Below, one piece after another: positions 34,526 through 46,500 of a stretch of 64,000 nt of DNA (its first letter is position 1; each line of letters starts with the position of its first letter). The notes beneath the pieces are model-generated. The model ran no database searches and was not told the DNA's origin. It saw only the letters and a list, made by a program, of their open reading frames with translations. The DNA is from Rutstroemia sp. NJR-2017a BVV2 (taxonomy: Eukaryota; Ascomycota; Leotiomycetes; Helotiales; Rutstroemiaceae), in contig NJPS01000043.1 in the NCBI GenBank assembly GCA_002946415.1, positions 822,014-886,013 on the forward strand, written 5' to 3'. A program made the position numbers and the translations under genes.

Positions 34526-35181
34526 ATGTCGCACATAGCCATCACTCAACCCTCCTCGTCAAGCATCGAGACCTTCAACATTGGTCCTATCACCATTCGC
34601 GTTCTCGAAAATGGAGATCACACAGAGGACCATGCCACGGATGTGATATATACCATTCCACCAAATGCCAGTTCTCGTCTTCCATTGCAGCACAATCGCC
34701 ATGACGAGACTTTTTTCATCCTCCATGGTACTCTGCGTATTGGATCTGCTTCGAGATCTTTCGACGAGACGACAGGTTCTTTTGTCACTGTGCCAAAAGG
34801 AGAGCTATATTCGGTGAAGAATCTGGGCGAAGATTATGTAGAGGTACTGGCTACTTCTACATCCGACGGATATCTGGAGTATCTGCGTAACTGCGCTAAG
34901 GGGACGAAGCAAACGGGAGAGGAGGCACATGCGATGGAGAAGACGGAGACTTCTGCGCGCGGTGTCGAAGGTGATGCTGCAGCAACGATAGATAGGGAGA
35001 AGGAGAGTGAGGAGGAAGAAGACAAAAAAGCGAATAGGTACGTGGTAAACTTGAGGTGTATGGCATGACTACATGCCTCTTTCTGCTTGAGTTCTCTCAT
35101 GGCCCCGGAAGCTGGATTGCCGAACGCTCTGCTAATATGATGAGTAGGACCTGGGGGTCGTTCTGGGGCTCTAGTGAATAA
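34526..35181 (+). CDS. Cupin-domain protein, 181 aa
   Basis: Exon 34526-35037 plus a proposed exon 35148-35181 (GTACGT donor, GCTAATA branch site, GTAG acceptor), giving 181 residues ending TWGSFWGSSE; if the intron is not used the frame runs to 35068 with 180 residues and a different end. The cupin fold covers about residues 20-115: LPLQHNRHDETFFILHGTL carries the His-His-Glu set expected of a metal site, and TGSFVTVPKGELYSVKN forms motif two, where the usual His is replaced by Tyr/Ser. A Glu-rich tail follows. It differs clearly from the leftward cupin at 31923-32631, so the pair is not a recent duplication. Substrate unknown. Confidence 0.78.
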
Positions 35182-36106
35182 CCGACGCAAAGAAGACATC
35201 GTGATGGAGCTGGGTGGACTTGCACTTGAAGGAATCAAAAGGATTCGAGTTATGATCGTACCTACGGCCGGCACTGCAAACTCGGAGTTTGGAACTCAAG
35301 ATTAAGCATTGAGTTATATTGACACCTTCAGGTGCAGGAGCATTGTTTGTTTGAGGGGTAAGCCATGGACTCCATGTCATTCAAAACCATCGACTACAGA
35401 AGCAGATCACGTGATGAACCATATACAATCTACGAAGAAGAATGAAGGTCAGAATAAGATCAAGATAATAGAGCGGATGACTTACTATTCTCTCTGTGGC
35501 ACGGCGTCTAGCAAAATATACGTCGGACCATTTCTACCTCTAAAACTCAAGTCACGAGACTCAATTCGTACTTAACAGACCTTACATCATGGATCTGCAC
35601 CTCCAAGCAACCCGATCCCACTTCCTTCCACTTTCTGACACATGCATTCTACGCACAAAAGTGCGAAGGATTTGAAACCGTGTTAGATTCACGTGTTCCG
35701 ATCGATCAATGGCAAAGCTGTGGAAATCGATCAAAACAGTGGTACTAACCGACGTCATCGATAAATTCCCCATTCCAACGTCCGGAAATCCACACAATTT
35801 GACACATCAACCACTCGTAGATCCTTCCGCCCCTCGCACTAGGCAGGAAACAGCTGGCGGGGTAGCTGCTATGAACCTGTTCTGGAGCTTACTAGGTAGG
35901 CGTAATAGGTAATACAAGCAAGTAGCTTATATACTCAGTCTATGACGACCTCGACCTTTTAAAGGCTGCTTTACACTCCAAGTGCTTTCTTCTTGTTTAC
36001 TTTACTTCATACCATTGTCTAATTGAAGAACATTGTAAGTACATACTTCTCTTTCCTTCCTATTCGTATATATCTTCAAAGATATACAAAGGAACATACA
36101 TACACC
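35182..36106. other. Intergenic upstream of the Bli-3-like gene
   Basis: Holds one short frame listed separately (35709-35912). Otherwise no structure was recognised. Confidence 0.5.
35709..35912 (+). CDS. Possible small protein, 67 aa
   Basis: An ATG-initiated frame with an ordinary amino-acid mix (MAKLWKSIKTVVLTD start, FWSLLGRRNR end) about 200 bp upstream of the Bli-3-like gene. There is no recognised motif, and no conservation can be tested from the sequence alone. It could equally be leader sequence or chance. Confidence 0.2.
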   Translation: MAKLWKSIKTVVLTDVIDKFPIPTSGNPHNLTHQPLVDPSAPRTRQETAGGVAAMNLFWSLLGRRNR

Positions 36107-37100
36107 ATGAAACCCAGCACAAGACTCTCGCTCCTGCTCCGAACAGCTACCTCCAAACCCCACGTCATCACCACATCCAGACTAACACCCCTCTTCAACC
36201 TCAGAACAATCTCCAATTCCAAACTCCAATTCCCACAAACATCACACAACAGAACCTTCACCTCCACAACCAAAACCCCAACCCAGCAATCCAAAATGTC
36301 TTTCTCCAACGCCGACACCGGTTCCAAACCCGCCGACCCCTACAAGGCCAAGAACCTCGACGAGCCCTCGCTCAAAGAGAAAGTCGAAGATCTCTCCACC
36401 TTCATGGACGCGTGTAAATTCGGAATGATGACCACCAGAGACGGAAAGACCGGTGCATTGGTCAGCAGATGTATGGCTTTGGCCGCTAAGGTATGCTCAT
36501 CATCAATTTCCACAGTCATCTAAGGAAGAAGGAATGATATTTAACATTTGTCAACAGGAACACGGCGGAACAACTCTCCTCTTCCACACTAACACCGAGT
36601 CCGGAAAGACCGATGAGCTGGAGACTGATAGCCACATTAACATCTCCTTCCTCAACGGCTCCGGCGAATGGGCTTCCATCTCCGGTACGTCTCTGCTCTG
36701 CCCTTCTCACAGCCTCATTCCCCGTCCCATACGCCTTCCCCATCCCATACCCCTTCTCCATCCAACCCTCAACCCCAACTAACCCCCCCTCTTAGGCTTC
36801 GCCAAAGTCGAAACCGACCGCGAAACCGTCCGTAAATACTACTCCCCCTCGCTCAAAGCCTGGATCGGCGACCTGGGCGACGGCACCCACGACGGCGGAC
36901 CCGAAGACCCCCGTATCGGCGTCATAAAAGTCGATGCCAGGACAGCCACGTATGCGATTTCGCGGGTGAGCATTCTCGGCCGGGCAAAGGAGATGGCGCA
37001 GGGAGTGATTACGGGCGAGGCGCCAAAGGTGAATAAGTTGAGGGAGATTAGCGAGGAAGAGATTAATACTTGGAGGACGAGCCAGGGTATGGTTCAGTAG
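36107..37100 (+). CDS. bli-3: Bli-3-like FMN-binding split-barrel protein
   Basis: Exons 36107-36490, 36558-36684 and 36796-37100 close in frame to 271 residues. From residue 64 on (MSFSNADTGSK) it resembles Neurospora Bli-3 and general-stress-protein-26-like pyridoxamine-phosphate-oxidase-fold proteins: MDACKFGMMTTRDGKTGALVS, LFHTNTESGKTDEL, HINISFLNGSGEWASISG, YYSPSLKAWIGDLGDG. Bli-3 is light-induced in Neurospora; the enzymatic role of this family is not settled, though members bind flavin. The first 63 residues are Arg/Ser/Thr-rich without acidic residues until near the end and look like a mitochondrial presequence, so two products from two start codons are possible. Confidence 0.85.
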
Positions 37101-37423
37101 GGGATGAGGATGGGGGTTGTATTTTTATGATGAGATAGGGATATGATGGGATTGAATGGATGTTGATGAGGGTTTGGTGGGCGTAATGTCAATGTGAATA
37201 GTCACAGTCTATGAAAAACGTTACTGCATGTGATGACACTATAACTGATGTAATGCAATGCGTATTCAAAATACGTTCCATACACTCCTAATGGTATCTA
37301 TGCTTAACACCTTTCTTGCGCCACACATATCTTGTCCATACCCCATCCATCCAATGGCTATGCAGGTTCCCAGTATCCAAAAGACCTATCCCAAACACCA
37401 ATATAACCAGTGATTCCAGGCAA

Positions 37424-38804
37424 TCAAAACTGCAAGAGAAGTCAGCATCAGCATCCTCGTAGTCGCACCTCCACCATACACAAGACTCACCAATTTCAAG
37501 GGCGTCCTATTCAGTCCCCTGGTAAAATTACACATCGCCCTCTGCTTCGTCGGTCTCTGCTGCAACCTCCTAAACGCCTCCTGGATATGTCTCGTCTCGA
37601 CCGGTGTGCGCCCCTCACTCGGCGGATCAAACAGCCCCTGAATTTTCCTCTTCTTCCCGCGTTGTTCCCCACCAGTCTTCTCCTTGCCCAGATCCTCCTG
37701 TTCCTTAATCTTCAGCGCTTCCTCCGTCAACGTCTGCACGATCTCAAAGGTGAGAAACCCCAAAATATCGACGATATCATCGTTGGGTTTGGAGTCCGTT
37801 ACCACACCGAATCCAGCCCACTCCTTGAATCGCTTGCCTTTGCGGAAGGTAAATGATGCTTGTCGGTATTCGGACCAGGTCACGTATTCTTCCTTCGTCA
37901 TGGCTTTGGTGCGTTCATCGGCTTTCTTTAAGCGTTGGAGCGTGGCATAGTTCATTTCTTCCTCGTCTTCGTCTTCTTCGTCTTCACGCTCGGGCACTTC
38001 TTGGCTGTAGAGAGAAGGCACTTCCCATGGTAGTCCGACTTTGGCTTTCTTGTTCTTCTTAGTGGTATCGACGACGGGAGCGTTGGCTCCGACTGGCTCA
38101 TCGCCTGCGCCGAGATCGGCGTCTCCGCCTTTTTCATCAGAGTCTTTGACGTTTTTGCGCACGTCTTTCCAGGAGAGAAAGGTTCGGAGTCGAGAGACTT
38201 TGGCTTGGTCGTGTCGGATGAGGAATATTAGGTCGTCGGTGGATATGGAGCGGCTGCCTCGGCGGGAGGCTTGTTCTGTGCATTGTCGAAGCTGTGTCCA
38301 GGCTGTTAGTGTTTGTTATATATATATATATGCCTGTGTGATGTGGACGGGATGGAATGCGGGCGAGTTCGTGGAAGACAAGCGCCTGTAGAATTTGGAA
38401 TCGTACTGACCATTTCTATAACCTGCTGTCGCACAATTTCCTCTATCATTCCAGTAGTTTCAGATGATGCTTCGGCCGTCTCTCCAGAGACGTACATCAT
38501 CTTTGAGAAAGTAGAATGGTTAGCCATGGCTCAGCAATATCAACAGTGCCCCTGGAGCTCAAAACCGACAGGATTGCAATGTTGGAGGACGTGTATCAAC
38601 TGGGAAGCTAGCAAAGGGACTTCATCGCACAAATGGATGTACTGCTAGCTCTGAACAGTGTTTCCGCAATCTACTGTATCTTGGAATGACCGCTTCTAAC
38701 CGGAGTTTAAGAGCGAAGAGACCGAATAGTGAATTTTAAGACGAAAGAAAAAGGCGACCAACCTGCTGGATCTCCGTCTTGTACTTAGCCGTTTTGTCCG
38801 TCAT
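37424..38804 (-). CDS. SPT3: SAGA/SLIK complex subunit Spt3
   Basis: Exons 38804-38763, 38500-38411, 38291-37491 and a proposed 6-nt last exon 37429-37424 give 312 residues. The histone-fold region is diagnostic: [10 protein letters not shown], then [50 protein letters not shown] and [16 protein letters not shown]. The C-terminal half contains [37 protein letters not shown] and the end [14 protein letters not shown]. Spt3 is a TFIID-type histone-fold protein that helps SAGA deliver TBP to promoters. The alternative without the last intron reads on to 37386 and adds a hydrophobic 34-residue tail, which is unlikely for this nuclear protein. Intron 1 is 262 nt. Confidence 0.92.
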
Positions 38805-39582
38805 CTTTGCGACGAATAGACCGCGAACCAGAATCCTCAAGCCCCTCGTCCTTTGACGCCTGTCCGCTCGATCGACGATGGGGTTGCCTTTGTCGTCCTT
38901 TGATGTATATGCTGTTCTACAACCCGTGACTCCTTGGATTCCGAGAGCGTATGGACGTGCAATTGATTTCAAGCTTGACCCTTGTCACTATTGGGATTAT
39001 GGCGATTAATCGATAAACAAATTGAAGCGCCGAAATGCGATGATAGATGGTTGTTGCGAGGCGATTAGCAACTCGAAGTAGGATGACTAAGCATAAATCG
39101 AACTAGAACTAGACTGTTAGGGCGCGGCTACTGCACGAATCTAGCCCCTGCATTTGTTTTGTCCATGGTGTGGGGTAATTGGTGGGGTCAAGTTCATGAA
39201 AAATATTCTACTCATGATACTCGTTGTTTTCACGCCTACAACGCGCTCTTTGATGGCACTCACTCCTTCGATTCCCGACATTATTGAGGGTATAGTCTTC
39301 CATTTCGTTGTGATAGTAATATTGGAGTGACATATCTAGTGGTACAACTAGAGGAGAAACACGCCGCTCTTCACCAGAAACAAAATAACAATCTGACCAA
39401 CTCAACTACCTACAGTGCATATCGCCGCATATCGCCATCCCGCAAAACACCAATGCTTATCAACTAAAAATGATGCGACGTCCCGCGCCGAACTCCCTCC
39501 ATAGCCTAGATAACCCAAAATTCGAAAATACGCAAATAAATCGCTTGAAGATCTTTCAATATCACCCTCCTACATCTTGATA
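38805..39582. other. Intergenic: SPT3 promoter and 3' side of repeat-protein gene
   Basis: Both neighbours run leftward. No additional exon or RNA was seen in 780 bp. Confidence 0.55.
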
Positions 39583-42426
39583 TTAGAAACCTTGAGGTCC
39601 CTTTCCATCCATACCTCCTGTTCTGAAAAATTCAGACACGACACCAACCGCATATGAGCCGCCACCAACGATAGCACCCCCTAGCAAGACCCTCTTCAGC
39701 TTTCCGCCTTTTTTGGCCTTCGATGTTGCGGTTTCATTCCAAGAAGATTTACCACTAAAAACTGCTTCTTCGCGACGGACGTCAATATTTGACTTGAATG
39801 GAGGTTCCGTAGAAACTGGCAAGTCATGGTTCACAAACCCTGTAGGACTCGCAAAGTTGCCAGTAGCCACTTGCATACCATCTATTGGATTGGTTGCATT
39901 CTTCTTGATATCGTAGACCAACGCGGGAGGAGCGCCTGATCGAACCTTTCGGAAGACAAGGACATCACCACTACCGGAAATGATTTCATATCCTTGAGAT
40001 TGTAATGGCTTGAAATGCGGGAAAAACTTCGCCGGGTGGGACAATCGAAGAAGAACCTCCGCAGGAGTCAAAGCAGATGCACTGTCAGTAACGATTGATG
40101 TCGTTTCGGCGATACTGATTGACTGCATAGTTGGATCATACGCTAGGATCTTGTACAGAGTGGGCTCCGGGCTTTTATTCGCGGTCTCCGTTGAGGCTTC
40201 CTCTAACTTGGCATCGTTTTCGGCTACCTGACGGTGCTTGCAGTCGATTGTGCCATACGTATCCTCGTAAATGCCGCGGACTTCTTTGATCAACTCCTTA
40301 TCCTTTTCAGAACTTTTCTTGACATTTCCGTATGAAGTGCAGTACACTGATGGGCCTCCGATGGCCAGTTCTGCACATTCATTCTTGTATGAGATCTCCA
40401 AACCCTGCGGTGCCTTCGAGTACGGATCAGCTTCTGCCGGGACTTTGGTCGTCTTTGCTCCCACATTTTTGCTCGTCCTATCCAATGAAGTTTGAAGCCT
40501 TGGTGAGTTTGCTCTACCAGTTGAGTTCAATGTTGTAGAAAAGTTGTCCTTCTTGGTCTCTTTGGACATCTTTGGTGTCAAAAATCCAGATCCCTCGCTC
40601 TTGACCGTCCAAGATGTTTCAAATTCTTCAGGAAAGTCACGAACAAAGTTTCCTGTCAGCTTTCGACCCTTTGCGCTATCAGTAGGGTTTGTCTCCACTT
40701 TGGCATTCTTAGTATTGACGCGATCATAGACACCATCACGAATCTTTTGAGCATCCGTTGTGAAAGATGTAGGGTTTTCACGATTAACCTGTCGAGCAGC
40801 AACAGCTTCATTGGCATATGCAACCGCATTTTCTTGTGATTCGTGGAATGCTTTCTCGAGTTGTTGTCGTTTTACAGACTTATCTTCTGCAGATTCCTTC
40901 TTGGTTCTCTTGCTGATACCTGAAGCTGCTCGAATATCACTCGCTCGAAGTAGGTCCAAGTCCTCCCTCGTATCTTTATCTCCCGAGTATAATGTCCTGC
41001 TGGGATAGCTGCGGCTTTGTTGATAGCCCTCGTACAGCTTAGGTTCGACAGATCGAGAGGTTTGGGTCATCTTCTCTTGTTTAATGTCATAATCCTTCAA
41101 TGCCTCGCGGGAGCTGTCAGCACATTCTGGAAACTTTCCATCGGGTTCATTGAAGCGGAAAGCAGCATAAGAGGTCGTAGAATCATAGTCTTTTAGGCTT
41201 TCGCGTACTGAATCCTTCTCTGCTGGAGGCTTGCCGTCGGGCTCATTGTATCGGAATGATCCATAAGACGTGTGCTCATCATAGTCTTTCAATGATTCCT
41301 GAACCGCATCCGGCTCCTCGGGTAATTTTCCATCGGGCTCTCTATAGCGAAACGCTGTGTACGAAGTGCACTCATCATAGTCTTTTAGCCCTTCTTCAAC
41401 TGGGTTTGGGTTCTCGGGTAGTTTTCCGTCCGGCTCATTGTGGTAGAAAGGTCGGTAACCCTCACCATCATAATCTTTCAAGCATTCCTGCAAAGGATCT
41501 GGTTGTGAGGGTAGCTTCCCGTCCGGCTCTTGGAAGTGGAACGGCTTATACCCATCATTTGAGGAGTCATAGTCCCTCAGACCCTGTTCGACTGGATCTG
41601 GGTTTTCAGGCAACTTTCCGTCTGGCTCGTTATACATGAATGGTTTATTGTAATTTTCGAGTTCTGCCTGGGTGGATATCGTTTCAGGTGGCACGAAATT
41701 TTGAAACTGAGACCGATATCCGTGGAAAGTCTTCACGGGAATATCTACTGGTCCATCCTTGGCAGTCCCAACGGAGGAGTTTCTGTATACCTTGCGGTTC
41801 GTGATTGGGTCTATTTCATAATCTTGGCTGGTTCTTGAGCTTGAGCTGGAGCTGTACTTGAAACTCGATTTTCTTTCAGCTTTATCTTCTGCCTTCGATT
41901 TTCGAGTAGCGCCAACTTCTTTCGTTCCCATGACTTGAGAGTAGAGTTCATCTTTAATGCGCATGAGATCATGCAAGACACTGTGGTGCCTTTTGGCTCG
42001 TTCCAAATATTCGCTGTGGTTCGCAAGCGAATCCGGACCATTTTTGAAGGAATCCAGCCGATCCATGTCAACCCAACGTCCCCCTGGTCTTGCATCTTGT
42101 GACCTCCAGGCACTACACATGAAACCCTTACCAAAGTGCTTGAAGAGCTTTGAAGGTTCATGATCCCATGCTAGTCTGCGATTAAGAGAATCCAGATATT
42201 TATATCTCATTAGTCGGTGGCGTCGCTTTATCTCCTTCTCGAAATTTGGGTCAAGGTACGAGGACCAGAAGCCGAGTCTGAATCCTCGAGTTTGCTGGTT
42301 ATCCCGTGAACATGTCGATGTAGGTTTCGCAGGTCGAAGTATGTTGACCGAAGTAGACGTACATGCTCGTAGAAGAAGAGGGGATGTCGTGGTCTGCGAG
42401 ACTGAAACCAAGTGGGAGGAAAGCAT
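39583..42426 (-). CDS. Mitochondrial-like protein with six EPDGKLP repeats, 947 aa
   Basis: Single exon; the ATG at 42426 is the first in this frame. The N-terminus (LSSHLVSVSQTTTSPLLLRA) is Ser/Thr/Arg-rich without acids, as in mitochondrial presequences. A conserved block follows (FRLGFWSSYLDPNFEKEIKR, LAWDHEPSKLFKHFGKGF). Residues about 258-447 carry six 31-32-residue repeats around NEPDGKLPENPDPVEEGLKDYD. The middle is charged and disordered; the C-terminal 180 residues form a second conserved block (LYKILAYDPTMQSISIAET, LRLSHPAKFFPHFKPLQSQGYE) and end with a likely membrane helix (RVLLGGAIVGGGSYAVGVVSEFF). I have a general memory of such fungal proteins but know no function. A membrane anchor in the mitochondrion is inferred. 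Confidence 0.85.
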   Translation of the reverse strand: MLSSHLVSVSQTTTSPLLLRACTSTSVNILRPAKPTSTCSRDNQQTRGFRLGFWSSYLDPNFEKEIKRRHRLMRYKYLDSLNRRLAWDHEPSKLFKHFGKGFMCSAWRSQDARPGGRWVDMDRLDSFKNGPDSLANHSEYLERAKRHHSVLHDLMRIKDELYSQVMGTKEVGATRKSKAEDKAERKSSFKYSSSSSSRTSQDYEIDPITNRKVYRNSSVGTAKDGPVDIPVKTFHGYRSQFQNFVPPETISTQAELENYNKPFMYNEPDGKLPENPDPVEQGLRDYDSSNDGYKPFHFQEPDGKLPSQPDPLQECLKDYDGEGYRPFYHNEPDGKLPENPNPVEEGLKDYDECTSYTAFRYREPDGKLPEEPDAVQESLKDYDEHTSYGSFRYNEPDGKPPAEKDSVRESLKDYDSTTSYAAFRFNEPDGKFPECADSSREALKDYDIKQEKMTQTSRSVEPKLYEGYQQSRSYPSRTLYSGDKDTREDLDLLRASDIRAASGISKRTKKESAEDKSVKRQQLEKAFHESQENAVAYANEAVAARQVNRENPTSFTTDAQKIRDGVYDRVNTKNAKVETNPTDSAKGRKLTGNFVRDFPEEFETSWTVKSEGSGFLTPKMSKETKKDNFSTTLNSTGRANSPRLQTSLDRTSKNVGAKTTKVPAEADPYSKAPQGLEISYKNECAELAIGGPSVYCTSYGNVKKSSEKDKELIKEVRGIYEDTYGTIDCKHRQVAENDAKLEEASTETANKSPEPTLYKILAYDPTMQSISIAETTSIVTDSASALTPAEVLLRLSHPAKFFPHFKPLQSQGYEIISGSGDVLVFRKVRSGAPPALVYDIKKNATNPIDGMQVATGNFASPTGFVNHDLPVSTEPPFKSNIDVRREEAVFSGKSSWNETATSKAKKGGKLKRVLLGGAIVGGGSYAVGVVSEFFRTGGMDGKGPQGF
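41086..41655 (-). repeat. Six in-frame repeats of about 95 bp encoding EPDGKLP units
   Basis: Coding tandem repeat within the 947-residue protein. Each unit encodes aromatic-x-EPDGKLP, an acidic/Pro linker and LKDYD. Units three to six are the most alike; the fifth reads EPDGKPP and the sixth EPDGKFP, showing decay. DNA similarity between units is lower than protein similarity, so the array is old. Confidence 0.9.
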
Positions 42427-43571
42427 GATGGACACTATCTGAACGGTTTCATGCTCGATTGCCTAGTATTTGACAGGTAAGAAACAGACCATAAATCGAA
42501 CAGAGCTATACTGACAACAACAGATCCAATATGCCAGCCACTCTGCTTAGTGCTCGGAGGTTCGAAAGATTATTCGATAGTGTGATTGTAGTGAAATGAG
42601 GTTGTGCCGAGGTGAATGTGATGATGCTATTGAGTGTCAGACTTTGAAACGGCACTCCTGAACAGCTTGAGAAGCTCACCACACGACTTCCTTCCTTATA
42701 CAGAAGAAGAGAAGTTATCAAGCTACAATCCTGATTTGTAGTACACTGAGGGGTTGTCTGTGTTGTGAAAGCTGTGAATGTTGACAGTCCTGTATTTGAG
42801 TAGCATGTGCCAGACGGATCTAGCCTAGAGCTTCATCAACAGATTAGATAAAGAATGCATAGCGAATGAATAGGCCGTTTGACTCACAGGGTAATTGACG
42901 GAAAAACTTGGTGAGAGCAATCTCAGAAATGTGACTACAGGAGATGTATCCTGTAGCAGAGGATGAAGATAATGAAGGAATGTGGTTCAAAAGATGAATG
43001 GTGTGCAGAAGGTCGAAAGGAGAGTTATCCCGCAGCAGCCCAATTTAGTGTCACCCATTTGCGGGGTAAAGCCAGCCCGAGGATTTCCGGTAGTACTGCA
43101 CGAAGCACGTGCTCGGCCCTTATCTTGGGAGCTCGAGCTCTAAGGCCAAAAGGCAGCACGGCCGCAGAAAATATCAGTGCCCCATGCTTATGTAAGGACT
43201 GCCCTCCCGGCACAAGTTTCGTCATTCTTGTTGGAGTTGCAAATCACAGTGAATGGTCGAAATTCTTCATCTGAAATTGAGGTCGAGCTTCCGCCATAGA
43301 CAAATAATACCCAGTTTCTCATCTGTAGCGCTTTTTTACTGTTTTTATATCTTCATTGAGCAAAGACCACACTCTGCTTGTCATATCCAACGTCGTATCG
43401 CCTTTTCTACAGTAATTGCTGTTGCGATTCACTTAAAACCCCGATGCTTAGAACCCCGCCATCTCAACTAGCTGGCTGAGCTCAAAAGCCGGCATTCGCC
43501 CCTCCAAACACTTATAATCCCCCAACATCGACTTTTACTGGTCCTCTACTCACAAATTCAGCGACGCAGAT
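42427..43571. other. Divergent promoter region, repeat protein / LTN1
   Basis: 1.1 kb between two divergent starts. No gene, RNA or repeat was supported. Confidence 0.55.
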
Positions 43572-46500
43572 ATGGGTAAACGACAGTTTACCTCACAAGC
43601 TTCCAGCGCCCGTGCTGCTTCTGGCGCAGGGTTCGGCGGGTTTGGTTTTACGACAGCATCCAGTACACTTTCATACCTCACGGAACCTCCAAATCTCTCC
43701 TCCATCAGCGATGCCAATGTGGTTGTATCTTTTAAGAACCTGTACAAGAAAGATGGAACAACAAAATCGAGAGCATTAGAAGACTTGCGAGCTTATGTTC
43801 AAGGACAACCGCATGAAAGAGGAGGCACGGAAGAGGCAATACTGGAGGCTTGGGTGAGTTACCAGAAATACCCCGTGAACCACCTGGATTATGCTCATAA
43901 AATGCGCTCAGGTCAAAGTTTACCCACGACTAGCCATAGACAACTCACGCCGAGTCCGCGAGCTTTCCCACAGCGTGCAATATGAGCTCTTGCGATCCGC
44001 CCGAAAGAGGATGGAGAAATATATCCCGAAGGTTGTTGGGTCCTGGTTAGCAGGTACATTTGACAAGGACCGTAGTACGTCTCGGGCAGCCAAGGATGGT
44101 TTAACCTCGTTTCTCGATACCGATGCAAAAATAGCGCTGTTCTGGAAACGATGTCAAGTCGAAATTCTTGAATATGTCGAGGAAGGATTCAACGAAACTC
44201 CGCAAACTTTGAGCGACGAAAGGTCTGTAGCAGCGGAAGATGCGAACGAGAAATATTACAGGGTTGTTTCTACGTGCTTGTCTCTCCTCACGAATCTCCT
44301 AGCTAAGCTTCGCAACGAGGATATAATAAAACACCATGAGAAGTACGAAGGGGTGGTTCAAAACAACAAGTTATGGACATTGGCTTCGTGCGAAGATGCT
44401 TCTACGAGGTCAGGGACACATAAATTACTAGTGCTTTGCCTAGAAAAGCAAACGGATCTTGTTAGTGGTAGCCTCGAAACTATTAGTCGTGCTTTCATAT
44501 CGAAAGGGTTGCGAGCATCTCAGACCACATCCGCTCTTTCACTGCTACAGGCTTTAGTACAGTTGACGCGCAAATTTTCGGAAGTTTGGACCTCCGCCTA
44601 TAAGGGCAAACACTCTCCAGTAGACGACCTGAGACACTTCGTACAAAAAGGTTCTCAAGGAGCATCTTCGGAATACTGGCAAGCACTGCGAGCTCTTGTC
44701 GTTATCTTGCCCATCGGTGTTCTTCCGCGCGAACCTGATGCCATTCTGAAATTCCTGGAATCATTCCGCAGGGGCATCAATCATCGAGAAGAAAGCAAAT
44801 TGAATTCCTCGGCAGCTTGGTCAAGTTATTTGGAGACAGCAAAGTTGTGCATATCTAACCTGTCTAGCCCCAAGCAGGTTGAACTTGTACAAAAGTCTCT
44901 TTACCCCCTTTTCGAACAGTATATGCATCCTACTGCTCAGAGCGCTGAGTGGTCGATACGAAACACTACCCAAGCGTTGACCATATGTTCGTTCGTCTGT
45001 ACTATAGCTAACAATCCATCTTGGCAAAGTTCACTCAATGAAGAATGGCAAAGGATAGCCCAAGAATTTATCACTAGAATACAAACATCGATGCCAGAGC
45101 AATCTAAAGAATACTCTACATCCCAAGATGCTGTTATATCCGAAAGTCGGCGTTGGTTTGAAGTCCTATCCAAGCTTCTCGAACAAGAAGGCATGGAATC
45201 TACCCGAAATCCACTTATCGAACCCACAAGCCAGATTGTGGAAAATGCAATTCAGGTGACCACTAACAGGAACGGGAAACCTTATTCGGCTGCAGCAACA
45301 TTAGACACTTTCTTGAGACTTACGCCAAAATTAGTAGAGTCCTCGGCCTCTCTGTCGGAGAGTATCAGGTCTTTCATTGAGAGTCATCTGCCGACTTTGA
45401 TATCATCGCCTTCATCTCAATACTTGGTTTCCGCTTTGAATCATTTCCGTTCACTACCAGGAGGCCAAAAGAGCTTTGAAGCTGCTTGGCAAGCATCCAT
45501 CAATGCCTTACTGGCTGCGCCGAAAGACGAACGGACTCGGAAAGTTGTCACAGGACTTATATCGTCAATTGAAGCCAAGGGCTTGATGCATGCCGATAAA
45601 GCTCTACAAAACTACATACTCCAGGATTCAATCGAAACCATCCAAGGCAATGACGAAGCATGGCCCCTATTTGAAGCGGCAGTTCTCTTCGACGGATTTG
45701 CCGATACCACAGAACAAGAATTAGTGCAGAAACTCCTTTCACAGTTGGATATCGGCAACTCAAGCCTCAATCATGGTTTCAAGGCCATTGAACTTCTCTC
45801 CAGGAAAAAGCCGCAAATTCTTCGAGATGGCGACATACATGTGGAATTGATCACAAAGCTGCTTGCGTTGACTGAAGTTTCTGATTCGGAAATTAAACTG
45901 CGTGCAACGAGTGTACGGACCATGATCGATTCCATCGACGGTCAAGACGGCCTTGCCAATACTTCTATTTTGAACCTTCTCAAATCAAATTTGGAAAGTG
46001 CAAGCCCTCAATCCTTAAAGTAAGTGCAGACCCCGTTGGGCGGAAACAGTGACTGATGAGAATTACTAGCATTGATACACTCGTCCAACAAGCTGAAGCG
46101 CTGATCTCTACTTCGGAGAATGGCGCAGCTCTTGAAATATTCCCCGATACTTCAAAGTGGCAACAAGCTCTAGCGCCTTTCCTACAGGTAGCACCAAACC
46201 CTACCCTTGGAGTGATTAGACCGTTTGCTGGTGCCGTCTTTTTAGTCCAATCGCAAGATAGCGAGCAATTCCCAAAGACCAGTAGAGATTCCGTAGGTTA
46301 TTCCGCAGCACTCAGAATGGGGATATACTCAGCGAGACTCATTCATGACCATCCTGATTCCTTAACGAAAGATAAGTTGGTCGAGGTTTTGTACCTCATA
46401 AGCCTTACTGCAGAGTTGGCAAGTGATGAACTTGATCTTCTCGAAAGCAATAGACTGTTCGCCTCGCCGATCGATGCGTCTGCAGTGAGTGTGCAGGACT

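Noticed and set aside
31923..35181. The two cupin genes as a tandem duplicate or a metabolic cluster
   Set aside because: They are divergent, differ in motif residues and length, and no biosynthetic backbone gene lies nearby.
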